A stretch of DNA of 8,477 nucleotides from Lachnospiraceae bacterium UBA7480 (GCA_002479655.1 DLOQ01000077.1:13665-22141); one strand, 5' to 3'; numbered from the stretch's first letter, positions 1-7,446 are shown. Notes: generated from the sequence alone by a model not told the origin. Program-made: numbers and translations.

Positions 1-623
1 TGAAGCCGCTGAATCTGGGCTCCAGCGTGGGGATCAGCGTGGCGAATGACCGTGTGGAGCTGATCCGTTCCATCGACGGCGCATTTACCTATGCAAGAAA
101 AATACTGATAGAACATGCGATCAGCAATCTTCGTGAGATCAATTGTTCTGTGCTTGGCGATGAAAATGACGCCGCGGCTTCGGAATGTGAGGAACCGTTA
201 CATTCCAAGGATATTCTCAGTTATGAGGATAAGTATATGGCAGGTTCCAAGAATGGCGCATCTAAGGGGATGGCGGGCGTGTCCAGAAAGATTCCCGCAG
301 AGTTATCCGCGGAGAAAAGGGAAGAAATCAGGGATATGGCTGTAAAGTCTTTTAAAGCGTTAGGATGTAACGGAGTTGCGAGGATTGATTTTATGATCGA
401 TGAAGAGACAGACAGCTTGTATTTTAATGAGATCAATACAATTCCGGGTTCGCTGGCATTTTATCTTTGGGAGCCTGTGGGTGTCTCTTATAAGGAGCTG
501 CTGGACCGGATGATACAGCTTGCCTTGAAACGCAGACGTGAGGAGGAGGCGTTGACCTTTTCTTTTGAGACGAATATCTTAAATCAAAATGCCTTGTCAG
601 GGCTTAAGGGTGGAAAATTGTAA
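1..623 (+). CDS. ddl: D-alanine--D-alanine ligase, C-terminal part (5' end outside window)
   Basis: This enzyme joins two D-alanines using ATP to make the dipeptide that ends the peptidoglycan stem peptide; it acts in the cytoplasm. The gene is cut at the window start; the first complete in-frame codon is at 3, leaving 206 residues. Visible ATP-grasp signatures are KPLNLGSSVGIS at the very start (nucleotide-binding strand), REINCSVLG, and ARIDF followed by NEINTIPGS. The Asp at 387-389, Glu at 429-431 and Asn at 435-437 are the expected Mg2+ ligands. The YEDKY motif (222-236) matches the tyrosine-containing motif of D-Ala:D-Ala ligases rather than D-Ala:D-Lac resistance ligases; this specificity call is inferred, because the N-terminal determinants are not visible. 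The C-terminal tail (FETNILNQNALSGLKGGKL) looks ordinary. The transporter start lies 22 nt downstream, so cotranscription is likely. Confidence 0.93.
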   Translation, partial: KPLNLGSSVGISVANDRVELIRSIDGAFTYARKILIEHAISNLREINCSVLGDENDAAASECEEPLHSKDILSYEDKYMAGSKNGASKGMAGVSRKIPAELSAEKREEIRDMAVKSFKALGCNGVARIDFMIDEETDSLYFNEINTIPGSLAFYLWEPVGVSYKELLDRMIQLALKRRREEEALTFSFETNILNQNALSGLKGGKL

Positions 624-645
624 TAACCTAAGAATAGATCGGAAG

Positions 646-1581
646 ATGAAAAACACAAAGTTCAGGAATTCATTTCTGTTGCTTCTGACGGCTTTTATCT
701 GGGGCATCGCATTTGTTGCCCAGAGCGCCGGAGGGAATGCGGTAGGACCATATACATTTAATTGCGTCAGGATGATCTTAGGGGGCATCTCACTGCTTCC
801 CGTGATTGTTATTATGGATCATGTGAAGCCGTCTGCGCGCAGACCGGCGATAAAGGAACAGAGGAAGGAGCTTCTGCTGGGCGGCATCAGCTGCGGCGCG
901 ATCCTGTTTGTCGCCAGCAGCTTTCAGCAGATGGGGATCTATCTGGGTACGTCTGCCGGAAAAGCGGGGTTTCTCACTGCCTGTTATATCCTGCTGGTTC
1001 CGATCATCGGTCTTTTCTTTCATAAAAAGTGCAGATGGAATCTCTGGGCAGGAGTGGCGCTGGCAGTTCTGGGGCTTTACCTTCTTTGCATAAATGGTCC
1101 CTTTCGCTTACAATTATCGGATGGTCTGGTGCTGTTGTGTGCGCTTTGTTTTTCGTTTCATATCATTGTGGTGGATCATTTTGCGCCAAAGGTTGACGGT
1201 GTAAGGATGTCCTGCATTCAGTTCTTTACCTGCGGTATCTTAGGGATCCTTCCGACCGTTCTGATAGAAATGGGGCATACGTGGGAAAGCGTAAGTCTTT
1301 GGCTGTCGGGATTTGCCGCGTGGGATGCATGGATCACGATCCTTTATGCGGCGTTTCTCTCCTGCGGGGTGGCATATACCTTACAGATCATAGGGCAGGA
1401 GGGGCTGCATCCGACCGTGGCTTCTCTCTTGATGAGTCTGGAATCCGTATTTTCCGTGATTGCCGGATGGGTGATCCTAAAGGAAGATATGAGCCTGCGG
1501 GAATTGACAGGATGTATGATTATGTTTACTGCTATCATACTGGCACAGGTGGAGGTTGACAGAAAGTGGCAGGAGAAATAG
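646..1581 (+). CDS. DMT (EamA) family membrane transporter
   Basis: This is an integral membrane protein of the drug/metabolite transporter superfamily, 311 residues from the chosen start, the usual length for ten helices built from two EamA repeats. Family hallmarks seen are the first helix with FIWGIAFVAQSAG, the GFLTACYILLVPIIGLFF segment closing repeat 1, and HPTVASLLMSLESVFSVIAGWVILKE in repeat 2, where the conserved Glu sits in the penultimate helix. The substrate cannot be read from sequence; relatives export amino acids or metabolites. The start is uncertain. ATG 646 gives the short N-terminus typical of the family, but its only Shine-Dalgarno-like bases (GGAAG, 641-645) abut it. An in-frame ATG at 589 and a GTG at 610 lie upstream, overlap the ligase gene and also lack good sites. 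Weak initiation together with the 22-nt gap suggests translational coupling to the ligase gene. Confidence 0.9.
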   Translation: MKNTKFRNSFLLLLTAFIWGIAFVAQSAGGNAVGPYTFNCVRMILGGISLLPVIVIMDHVKPSARRPAIKEQRKELLLGGISCGAILFVASSFQQMGIYLGTSAGKAGFLTACYILLVPIIGLFFHKKCRWNLWAGVALAVLGLYLLCINGPFRLQLSDGLVLLCALCFSFHIIVVDHFAPKVDGVRMSCIQFFTCGILGILPTVLIEMGHTWESVSLWLSGFAAWDAWITILYAAFLSCGVAYTLQIIGQEGLHPTVASLLMSLESVFSVIAGWVILKEDMSLRELTGCMIMFTAIILAQVEVDRKWQEK

Positions 1582-1684
1582 CTTGCATCATAGGGGGATT
1601 ATGAAGTAGAATATAAATACATATCTGTAAGCTGGTGGTGAACCATGAAAGCCGGAAGATATGATAATGGATGTGTTAATACGC

Positions 1685-1726
1685 AGGAGGAATCATTGCC
1701 AAAGCGTAAGAAAAAAGAGAGGAAGG
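1685..1726 (+). promoter_or_regulatory. Two ribosome-binding sites that decide the GH25 start
   Basis: AGGAGG at 1685-1690 lies 5 nt before an in-frame TTG (1696). AGAGGAAGG at 1718-1726 lies 8 nt before the in-frame ATG at 1735. Both sites are good. The second gives a normal signal peptide and is preferred; the first would add 13 mostly basic residues. A third in-frame ATG at 1645 has only GGTGGTGA (1633-1640) upstream. Confidence 0.55.
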
Positions 1727-1734
1727 TACATAGT

Positions 1735-3549
1735 ATGAAGAAGACCTTAAGATTAACGCGCCTGAATCGGATGCTGGCGCTGCTTCTGATCATCGTACTG
1801 ATGTTCCCGATGTTTTCCTTGAAGTCCGAAGCTGCTGTCAATGCAAGCCAGGCAGGGGCTGTCGGAATCGATGTGTCAAAATATCAGGGCAATATCGACT
1901 GGAATGCGGTACGGGCAAGCGGCATCACATTTGCATTTATTAAGGCATACAGCTCTTATAGTGGTGTTGACCCTTATTTTGACAGGAATATCAAAGGCGC
2001 CAATGCAGTCGGCATTCGTACCGGCGTTTATGTGTATTCTTATGCAACCACGCCGGAAGCGGCGGCAGCGGAAGCGTCGATACTGGTGAATCTGCTGCAG
2101 AATTACACGGTTAGTTTTCCGGTGGTGATCGATATTGAGGATTCCTGCCAAAAGCCGCTTTCACCTGAAATGCTGGCAGCAATCGCGAACGTATTCTGTG
2201 CGACGGTGGAAAACGCCGGATATTATCCAATGGTATATTCCAATACAAACTGGTTTACAAACAAGATTGGTCCGGTTGGTTATGATAAATGGGTAGCACA
2301 GTACGCATCAGCGTGTACTTATGCGCAGGTTCCCGCGTTCTGGCAGTATACATCAAAAGGAAGCGTACCGGGGATTGCCGGCAATGTGGATATGGATTAT
2401 CAGTATAAGGATTTTTCTTTCCTGATACCTTATGGATTTTCACAGCGTGGCAACGGTGTTTATTTCTATAATAATTATCGCTGGCAGAAGGGTTGGATCG
2501 ATTATAACGGCGCGAAGTATTTCTGTAATGAGCAGGGGCTGCGGCTGACAGGCTGGCAGAATCTGGGAGGTCCTGTTTATTATTTTGGGGAAGACGGCGC
2601 GATGCGGACGGGATTCCAGCAGATCAATAACCATACCTATTATTTTGGGGATGACGGCGTGACCCGTACCGGACTGGTTGCAATTAACGGGGAACATTAT
2701 CTCTTTGGCGCGGATGGTATCATGTTTACAGGATGGTGCCGTGCGGGAGAGGGAATGACATATTATTTTGCAGCGGACGGTCATATGCATCACGGCTGGT
2801 ATGCGGAGGATGGTCAGACCTATTATTTTGATGATAACGGATTGATGACGATCGGCTTTAAGAAGATTGACGGCAATACTTATTTCTTCAATGCAGAAGG
2901 AAAGAGACAGTCCGGCTGGGTTGCTCTGGAGGGCATGAAGTTTTACATGAGCCAGGAAGGCGTTATGCAGTATGGATGGCTGACGTTACCGGACGGCGTA
3001 TATTATCTGAATAAGGATACCGGCGTAATGCAGCTTGGCTGGATGACACTGGATAAGAACACATACTGTTTTGATCCCGCAACAGGAAAGATGATGACGG
3101 GACTGGTTACCATAGGCGCAGAGCAGTTCTACTTCAATCCTGAGAACGGTGTCCGTATGACAGGAATGCTGCAGATTGGCGCTGACAGGTATTATTTCAA
3201 TCCGGAGACCGGCGCTATGCATCGCGGACTGTTGACGAAGGATGGCAATACATGGTATTTTGATCCGGCTGACGGAAAGATGCAGGCAGGCTGGGTGAAG
3301 ATCGGAGAGAGCAAGTTCTATTTTGAGCCGGTGACGGGAGCCTTGTTTAAGGGGATGTTAAGTGATGGCGTCGGCATAAAATATTGCTCGCCTGAGGATG
3401 GACATCTGATGACGGGATTTGTGACGATAGATGGACAAATGTATTACTTTGATCCCGCGACGGAATATATGCTTGCCAATACAGTGATCGAAGCGGCCGG
3501 AGGCGTATTTGCGATCAATGAAGTGGGAGTTGTGACGCAGGTGCAGTAA
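1735..3549 (+). CDS. Secreted GH25 lysozyme (N-acetylmuramidase) with 16 cell-wall-binding repeats
   Basis: The 604-residue protein is predicted to cut the MurNAc-GlcNAc bond of peptidoglycan outside the cell. Residues 1-33/34 form a signal peptide: basic start, hydrophobic LALLLIIVLMFPMF, cleavage near SEAA. The GH25 domain spans about 43-230, with GIDVSKYQG (Asp46), VVIDIED (Asp133, Glu135) and WQYTSKG...NVDMD (Asp219), which fit the known catalytic acidic residues of GH25. After a linker, sixteen 20-21-residue repeats of the choline-binding type (GW...YYF...DG) fill 2491-3477, followed by a degenerate last unit. Such repeats bind choline teichoic acid in pneumococcus; here the ligand is unknown. 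The start is chosen by signal peptide and SD. A weak candidate promoter is TTGCAT (1583-1588), 18 nt, TAGAAT (1607-1612). It could be an autolysin, a bacteriolysin or a cell-separation enzyme; no phage genes are nearby. Confidence 0.92.
   Translation: MKKTLRLTRLNRMLALLLIIVLMFPMFSLKSEAAVNASQAGAVGIDVSKYQGNIDWNAVRASGITFAFIKAYSSYSGVDPYFDRNIKGANAVGIRTGVYVYSYATTPEAAAAEASILVNLLQNYTVSFPVVIDIEDSCQKPLSPEMLAAIANVFCATVENAGYYPMVYSNTNWFTNKIGPVGYDKWVAQYASACTYAQVPAFWQYTSKGSVPGIAGNVDMDYQYKDFSFLIPYGFSQRGNGVYFYNNYRWQKGWIDYNGAKYFCNEQGLRLTGWQNLGGPVYYFGEDGAMRTGFQQINNHTYYFGDDGVTRTGLVAINGEHYLFGADGIMFTGWCRAGEGMTYYFAADGHMHHGWYAEDGQTYYFDDNGLMTIGFKKIDGNTYFFNAEGKRQSGWVALEGMKFYMSQEGVMQYGWLTLPDGVYYLNKDTGVMQLGWMTLDKNTYCFDPATGKMMTGLVTIGAEQFYFNPENGVRMTGMLQIGADRYYFNPETGAMHRGLLTKDGNTWYFDPADGKMQAGWVKIGESKFYFEPVTGALFKGMLSDGVGIKYCSPEDGHLMTGFVTIDGQMYYFDPATEYMLANTVIEAAGGVFAINEVGVVTQVQ
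2491..3477 (+). repeat. Sixteen tandem cell-wall-binding repeats inside the GH25 gene
   Basis: Reading from each GW/GF/GL/GM start, repeats 1-4 and 6-8 have 20 residues, and repeat 5 and repeats 9-16 have 21 (329 residues in all). In most of the second group the extra residue lies in the turn, giving DPATG, NPETG or DPADG in place of EDG, DDG or NEQG. Eight units start with GW (1, 2, 5, 6, 8, 9, 10, 14); the others have Phe, Leu or Met. At DNA level units 2 and 3 share a 22-nt stretch with one mismatch (2578-2599 and 2638-2659), but most units have diverged. Confidence 0.85.
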
Positions 3550-3634
3550 GAGGTTGACCCTTCAAAGTGTAGATCCGGCGTGGGAAAGCTTTCGTCAGTG
3601 TTTCCAAAATCAAATATGGTATTACAATAAAGCG

Positions 3635-3685
3635 AAAATATGCGTTGCTGTCTTGCTTAGGCAAATGACGGCGACGCATATTTTT
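3635..3685 (+). terminator. Strong Rho-independent terminator after the GH25 gene
   Basis: The arms 3635-3652 and 3667-3684 pair over 18 bp as RNA (16 Watson-Crick plus 2 G-U). The stem is extended by TTGC (3653-3656) with GCAA (3661-3664) around a TTAG loop, leaving a two-base bulge at 3665-3666. The left arm begins AAAA and the right side ends in TTTTT, so it could act in both directions, although all neighbours are on the + strand. It lies 85 nt after the GH25 stop and just upstream of the putative promoter of the next gene. Confidence 0.8.
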
Positions 3686-3687
3686 AA

Positions 3688-3724
3688 GTATGAGATGTCA
3701 ATAGATGGAAATACTGTGGATAAT
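3688..3724 (+). promoter_or_regulatory. Candidate promoter of the spore gene (forespore sigma F/G-like, or sigma A-like)
   Basis: GTATG (3688-3692) followed by GGAAATACTG (3707-3716) resembles the forespore sigma F/G consensus as I recall it (about GYATA/GHATR, then GGnnAnAnT or CATnnTA), with a spacer about one base short. Overlapping it, ATGTCA (3695-3700), 18 nt and GATAAT (3719-3724) would be a mediocre sigma A promoter. A forespore promoter fits the product. Transcription would start near 3723-3731, 24-32 nt before the ATG. Confidence 0.4.
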
Positions 3725-3754
3725 GAAAAAGTGTTTGGTATTTAGGAGGATCCT

Positions 3755-5251
3755 ATGGGTTTGTCTGTGCATTTGGAAGAAAATATTGCGGTATTGAAAG
3801 AAAAGCTTCCGATCGGTAAAAGTTTTGATATTGTGACAAGGGAAATGACGCTGTGCGGAGTGGATGCGTACTGGGTCGGCATCAATGGGATGTGTAAGAC
3901 GGATACCCTGCAAAAGCTGTTCGGCTATCTGCAAAATCCTGCATATCTTTCGATACAGTCGGAATTTTCCAGTAAAGAGGGGGAACTGCTTGAAAGCATC
4001 CAAAGATTTGCGGCATCTAAGATTGGATATGTGCAGACGGAGCTGTGCGATGATTGGGATACCATATGTAAAAATATTGTCAGCGGTCCGACGGCGCTTT
4101 TTTTAAATGGCTGTGCTCAGGCGGTAATTCTCGATGTGCGTACTTATCCCACCAGAGGGATCGAGGAGCCGGATGTGGAGAAAGTGACAAGGGGCTCCAG
4201 AGATGGATTCGTGGAAACGATGCTGTTTAATACGAATCTGATCAGACGACGGATCAGGAGTAATCATCTGACGTTTGAGATCATGAGCGTGGGGACGGAT
4301 TCTAAGACGGATGTGGCGCTTGCCTATGTCGGTGGACTGGTGGAGAAACAGCTTTTGGAGGAAGTAAAAGAGGTGATCAACCACCTCACGGTGTCTTCCC
4401 TTACGATGGGCACGAAAAGTCTTGAAGAGCTCCTGTTAAGGAAGCGCTGGTATCATCCGCTGCCTGTGGTTCAGGTGACGGAACGGCCGGATGTGGCATG
4501 CAGCTATCTGATGGAAGGACACCTGATCATCATTGTGGATAATACGCCGTCTGTCATCATCCTGCCTACGACGATCTTTCAGTTTACACAGAATGTGGAG
4601 GATTATTATAAAAGTCCGTTGGTTGGCAATTATCTGAGGTGGATGCGGTTTGCCTGCGTATGGATCAGTCTTTTGCTTCTTCCGGTATTGATGCTGATCG
4701 CAGGGTTTTATCCGGAGCTGGCGGATCAGATCAAGCTGATGGAGACAGAGCCGTTGACAAAGGAACGGCTGTTTTTCTATGTGCTTGCGGTGGATTTCGG
4801 GCTGGATCTGTTCCGGTATTCGTCGGCTCATTCCACCAGCCGGTTCTCCGGTGCCATGTCCATCGTGGGCGGTCTGATCATTGGAGATATCGCGGTACAG
4901 TTGAACTGGGCATCGGTGGAAGTGATATTTTATGCGGCATTGACATTGCTGGCTACGATGTCCCTGCCGAGTATCGAGTTTGGAGAGGGTATCAGGATCT
5001 ACCGGCTCTTTTTGATCCTGACAACGGGATTTTTCGGACCTGTCGGTTTCTGGATCGGGCTGGCGCTTGTTCTTTTGTCAACCGTGACGACGCCTACCTT
5101 CAGCCATAAGAGTTATCTGTGGCCGCTGGCGCCATTTAACTGGAAGGCATTAAAAACGCTGCTTTGGAGATGCCCGACATTTAAGGCACAGCCAAGCAGG
5201 GTGTGGGACCGGACGGAGAAAAACGCGCATAGTATAAATTTAAAGGGTTAA
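3755..5251 (+). CDS. GerA-family spore germination protein, SpoVAF-like
   Basis: This membrane protein of 498 residues belongs to the GerA family, which includes the GerAA subunits of nutrient germinant receptors and SpoVAF of the inner spore membrane. About 285 N-terminal residues are soluble. The conserved bridge then follows (VDNTPSVIILPTTIFQFTQ, EDYYKSP, YLRWMRF near residue 293), then hydrophobic segments including VWISLLLLPVLMLIAG, GAMSIVGGLIIGDIAV and LFLILTTGFFGPVGFWIGLAL. The RYSSAH motif, the length (SpoVAF is about 490) and the YLWPLAPFNWKAL tail suggest SpoVAF rather than GerAA; this is a judgement from memory. No gerB, gerC or other spoVA genes adjoin it. The start has an excellent AGGAGG (3744-3749) 5 nt upstream. 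It presumably acts in release of spore core solutes during germination. Its presence indicates an endospore former. Confidence 0.88.
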   Translation: MGLSVHLEENIAVLKEKLPIGKSFDIVTREMTLCGVDAYWVGINGMCKTDTLQKLFGYLQNPAYLSIQSEFSSKEGELLESIQRFAASKIGYVQTELCDDWDTICKNIVSGPTALFLNGCAQAVILDVRTYPTRGIEEPDVEKVTRGSRDGFVETMLFNTNLIRRRIRSNHLTFEIMSVGTDSKTDVALAYVGGLVEKQLLEEVKEVINHLTVSSLTMGTKSLEELLLRKRWYHPLPVVQVTERPDVACSYLMEGHLIIIVDNTPSVIILPTTIFQFTQNVEDYYKSPLVGNYLRWMRFACVWISLLLLPVLMLIAGFYPELADQIKLMETEPLTKERLFFYVLAVDFGLDLFRYSSAHSTSRFSGAMSIVGGLIIGDIAVQLNWASVEVIFYAALTLLATMSLPSIEFGEGIRIYRLFLILTTGFFGPVGFWIGLALVLLSTVTTPTFSHKSYLWPLAPFNWKALKTLLWRCPTFKAQPSRVWDRTEKNAHSINLKG

Positions 5252-5290
5252 GAAATCGTAGATTTTTATATTTTGTATCAGCATGTAATG

Positions 5291-5299
5291 TGATATAAT
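5291..5299 (+). promoter_or_regulatory. Extended -10 promoter for pepD
   Basis: TGATATAAT is a perfect TGn plus TATAAT extended -10 box. Weak -35 candidates are TTTGTA (5272-5277, spacer 16) or TTGTAT (5273-5278, spacer 15). Transcription would begin near 5306, giving a leader of about 39 nt that holds AGGAG at 5333-5337. Confidence 0.65.
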
Positions 5300-5344
5300 C
5301 AAAAATAGTAAGAATAAACGAAGAAGATATGCAGGAGACGGAAA

Positions 5345-6829
5345 ATGGCAATTTTAGGGAATCTGGAACCGAAAGAGGTATTTCAATATTTTGAGGAGAT
5401 CTGCAATATCCCGCATGGTTCGGGCAATACGGCGGCGATCAGTGATTATCTGGTGGAGTTTGCTAAGAAGAAGGGACTTGAGTATCAGCAGGACAAGCTT
5501 GGGAATGTGATCATGATCAAGGAAGCGACAGAGGGATATGAGACGGCTCCTCCTGTCATGATGCAGGGGCATATGGATATGGTGGCCGTTTCCGACAGGG
5601 ACTGTGATATTGATATGAGGACAGAGGGTCTGCGGCTTGCTGTTGATGGCGATCAGATCTACGCAAAGGGTACTTCCTTAGGCGCGGATGACGGGATTGC
5701 GGTTGCTTATGCGCTGGCGATCCTTTCCTCTGATACGCTGAAGCATCCGAGGCTTGAAGTGGTGGTCACGGTGGAGGAAGAGGTCGGCATGGATGGCGCA
5801 AGCGGGATCGATCTTTCGATATGCCGTGCAAAGCGGCTGATTAATCTGGATTCTGAGGAAGAAGGATATCTTCTTGCGGGATGCGCAGGCGGCGCAAGCT
5901 TTCAGATTAACTATCCATTACAGTTTCAGGAATATGAGGGGATCAACTGTCATCTGTCCATTTTGGGGCTGCAGGGCGGTCATTCCGGTTCGGAGATCCA
6001 TAAAGGGACGGCCAATGCACATCTGTTGATGGCGAGAGTGCTCCATGGACTTATGAAGCAGGAGGGAGTACATCTTCTGAGGATCGACGGCGGTAAGAAG
6101 GACAATGTCATTCCGAATGCAGCATGTGCGGAGCTTCTGATTGAAAAGGCTTCCTATGGGATGGCGTATCAGGAATTTTTGAAATGGCAGAAAATCATCC
6201 TTGGAGAATCCAGACTTCGGGATTCGGATGCAGTCATGGAGTTTAGATCAGCGGATGACGGACCGGCTCCGGCGGATGTCGGACAGGCTGAGACGGCTGT
6301 CTGCAGTGCGATAGAAGACAAGTGCGCTAAAAAACTGATGTCTTTGATTCAGACCATGCCCAGAGGGATCTGTGAAATGAGCCCCGCTGTCAGCGGACTT
6401 GTGGAAACCTCCTTAAATCTCGGCACGCTTACCATGGACGATCAGACGGCAAGTCTCGGATATGCCGTGCGAAGCTCTGTGGCATCCAAGAAAGAAGAGC
6501 TTTTGGAACGTATGATCTTGCTTTGCGACGCTTATCACGCAGCGTGGACTATCAAGGGCGTCTATCCGGGATGGGAATATCAGCCGCAGTCGCCGCTTCG
6601 TGATGCGGTATGCGGACTCTATCAGAAGATGTATGGAAAGGAAATGGTGGTACAGGCGATCCATGCAGGATTGGAATGTGGCTTTTTCGCGGAGAAGATA
6701 GAAGGTCTTGACTGTATTTCCATCGGACCGGATATGCGGGATGTCCATACGACGAAGGAACGTCTCAGCATTTCTTCCACGGAACGGGTCTATCGGTTTT
6801 TGATCTGTCTGCTTGAAGAATTGAAATAA
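5345..6829 (+). CDS. pepD: Aminoacyl-histidine dipeptidase (M20 family, PepD type)
   Basis: This cytoplasmic di-zinc enzyme hydrolyses dipeptides such as Xaa-His and has broad dipeptide specificity; it recycles peptides taken up or released by protein turnover. At 494 residues it has the normal length. Active-site residues are all present: MQGHMDMV (zinc ligand His76, catalytic Asp78), GADDGI (bridging Asp115), TVEEEVGMDGA (Glu145 general base and Glu146 ligand), LDSEEEG (Asp169) and DVHTTKE (His468). The inserted lid/dimerisation domain lies between about residues 185 and 400, including GLQGGHSGSEIHKG. AGGAG at 5333-5337, 7 nt before the ATG, supports the start. It has its own promoter and no clear terminator. 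The tail of the gene is imperfectly duplicated just downstream. Confidence 0.95.
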   Translation: MAILGNLEPKEVFQYFEEICNIPHGSGNTAAISDYLVEFAKKKGLEYQQDKLGNVIMIKEATEGYETAPPVMMQGHMDMVAVSDRDCDIDMRTEGLRLAVDGDQIYAKGTSLGADDGIAVAYALAILSSDTLKHPRLEVVVTVEEEVGMDGASGIDLSICRAKRLINLDSEEEGYLLAGCAGGASFQINYPLQFQEYEGINCHLSILGLQGGHSGSEIHKGTANAHLLMARVLHGLMKQEGVHLLRIDGGKKDNVIPNAACAELLIEKASYGMAYQEFLKWQKIILGESRLRDSDAVMEFRSADDGPAPADVGQAETAVCSAIEDKCAKKLMSLIQTMPRGICEMSPAVSGLVETSLNLGTLTMDDQTASLGYAVRSSVASKKEELLERMILLCDAYHAAWTIKGVYPGWEYQPQSPLRDAVCGLYQKMYGKEMVVQAIHAGLECGFFAEKIEGLDCISIGPDMRDVHTTKERLSISSTERVYRFLICLLEELK

Positions 6830-6866
6830 TTAAGGTAATTGAAGCATTGAAATAATAAAGGAAAAA
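6815..6866 (+). repeat. Imperfect 26-bp tandem duplication over the pepD stop codon
   Basis: Positions 6815-6840 and 6841-6866 match at 21 of 26 bases. The first copy encodes the pepD end EELK-stop; the second would read EALK-stop but lies outside the gene and is out of frame with it. Confidence 0.7.
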
Positions 6867-6947
6867 TAGATCATTACAAAATGCCCTTTTCGGAATCATC
6901 TTTCTGATATATAAATTCGAAGCCTGTCATGAATGGATTGATAATTC

Positions 6948-6954
6948 GGGAGGT
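6948..6954 (+). promoter_or_regulatory. Ribosome-binding site fixing the start of the hypothetical membrane protein
   Basis: GGGAGGT lies 7 nt before ATG 6962. It favours this start over the in-frame ATG at 6929, which has no Shine-Dalgarno. Confidence 0.75.
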
Positions 6955-6961
6955 AACGCGC

Positions 6962-7420
6962 ATGCGTAGGACAAAATTAAAAAGAGTCATTATAAGAGTT
7001 TTACTTTTATTTATTGCGTTTTACTTGCTATCCCTGATTTTCTGTACGGTGATGGCCTTTCAAATGAGAACGCTGAACTATAGTTCCATGGGATGGGGTG
7101 TAGTGTTGGCAGAATATAAGTTTGATTTTGTTGATAATCTGGTTGAAGTAAATTATTATGATTATGACGGAAGGCTTATAACTCATAAGGAAGACAGCTT
7201 TTCAGAGGAACAGCAAATGAATCTCAGACTTGCCTGCGCCATCTCTTTTATGCCTATCTGGAGAGATGATTATTATAATCCGGCGATTTCTGACGGTGAC
7301 CAATGGTGTGTATTGGTATCATATGATAAAAAAGAGAATCGTACATACGGAAGTAACTCATATCCGCTTTTATATTGTGGCGCATATAACATGATCAGGT
7401 CAATTGTTGATACGATATAA
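6962..7420 (+). CDS. Hypothetical small membrane-anchored protein
   Basis: I do not recognise this 152-residue protein. It has a strongly basic start (MRRTKLKRVIIR), one hydrophobic segment at about 13-33 and then about 120 hydrophilic residues rich in aromatic and acidic residues (for example NYYDYDGR, WRDDYYNP, SYDKKENRTYGS). This predicts N-in topology with an extracytoplasmic domain. LIFC at residues 25-28 does not make a good lipobox, because Phe precedes the Cys. The start is decided by GGGAGGT (6948-6954), 7 nt before ATG 6962; an upstream in-frame ATG at 6929 has no such site. By hand count the gene is about 36% G+C (167 of 460 bases), against about 50% in sampled lines of pepD, so it may be acquired or fast evolving. 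It lies between pepD and galE without clear operon links to either. The strong ribosome site and length make it a likely real gene. Confidence 0.75.
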   Translation: MRRTKLKRVIIRVLLLFIAFYLLSLIFCTVMAFQMRTLNYSSMGWGVVLAEYKFDFVDNLVEVNYYDYDGRLITHKEDSFSEEQQMNLRLACAISFMPIWRDDYYNPAISDGDQWCVLVSYDKKENRTYGSNSYPLLYCGAYNMIRSIVDTI

Positions 7421-7446
7421 TAAATATAGATTGAAAAATGGATTGA

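Noticed and set aside
1601..1609. Mini-ORF ATG AAG TAG behind AGGGGG after the transporter gene
   Set aside because: Spacing of only 3 nt to the Shine-Dalgarno and a two-codon frame give no support for translation.
1620..1663. 7-bp inverted repeat CATATCT/AGATATG around the upstream ATG 1645
   Set aside because: It is A/T-rich, has a 30-nt loop and is short enough to be expected by chance; no coherent inner structure.
1735..3549. The GH25 protein as a prophage endolysin
   Set aside because: It has a signal peptide and no holin, tail or other phage genes nearby; a cellular secreted muramidase is more likely.
3554..3745. 63-codon open frame between the lysozyme and the spore gene
   Set aside because: It has no ribosome site, runs through the strong terminator hairpin and the putative promoter, and encodes no recognisable protein.
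5251..5267. Small stem AGAAATC/GATTTTT after the GerA-family gene, as a terminator
   Set aside because: It has only seven A/T-rich pairs including a G-U, a 3-nt loop and an overlap with the stop codon; too weak to call.
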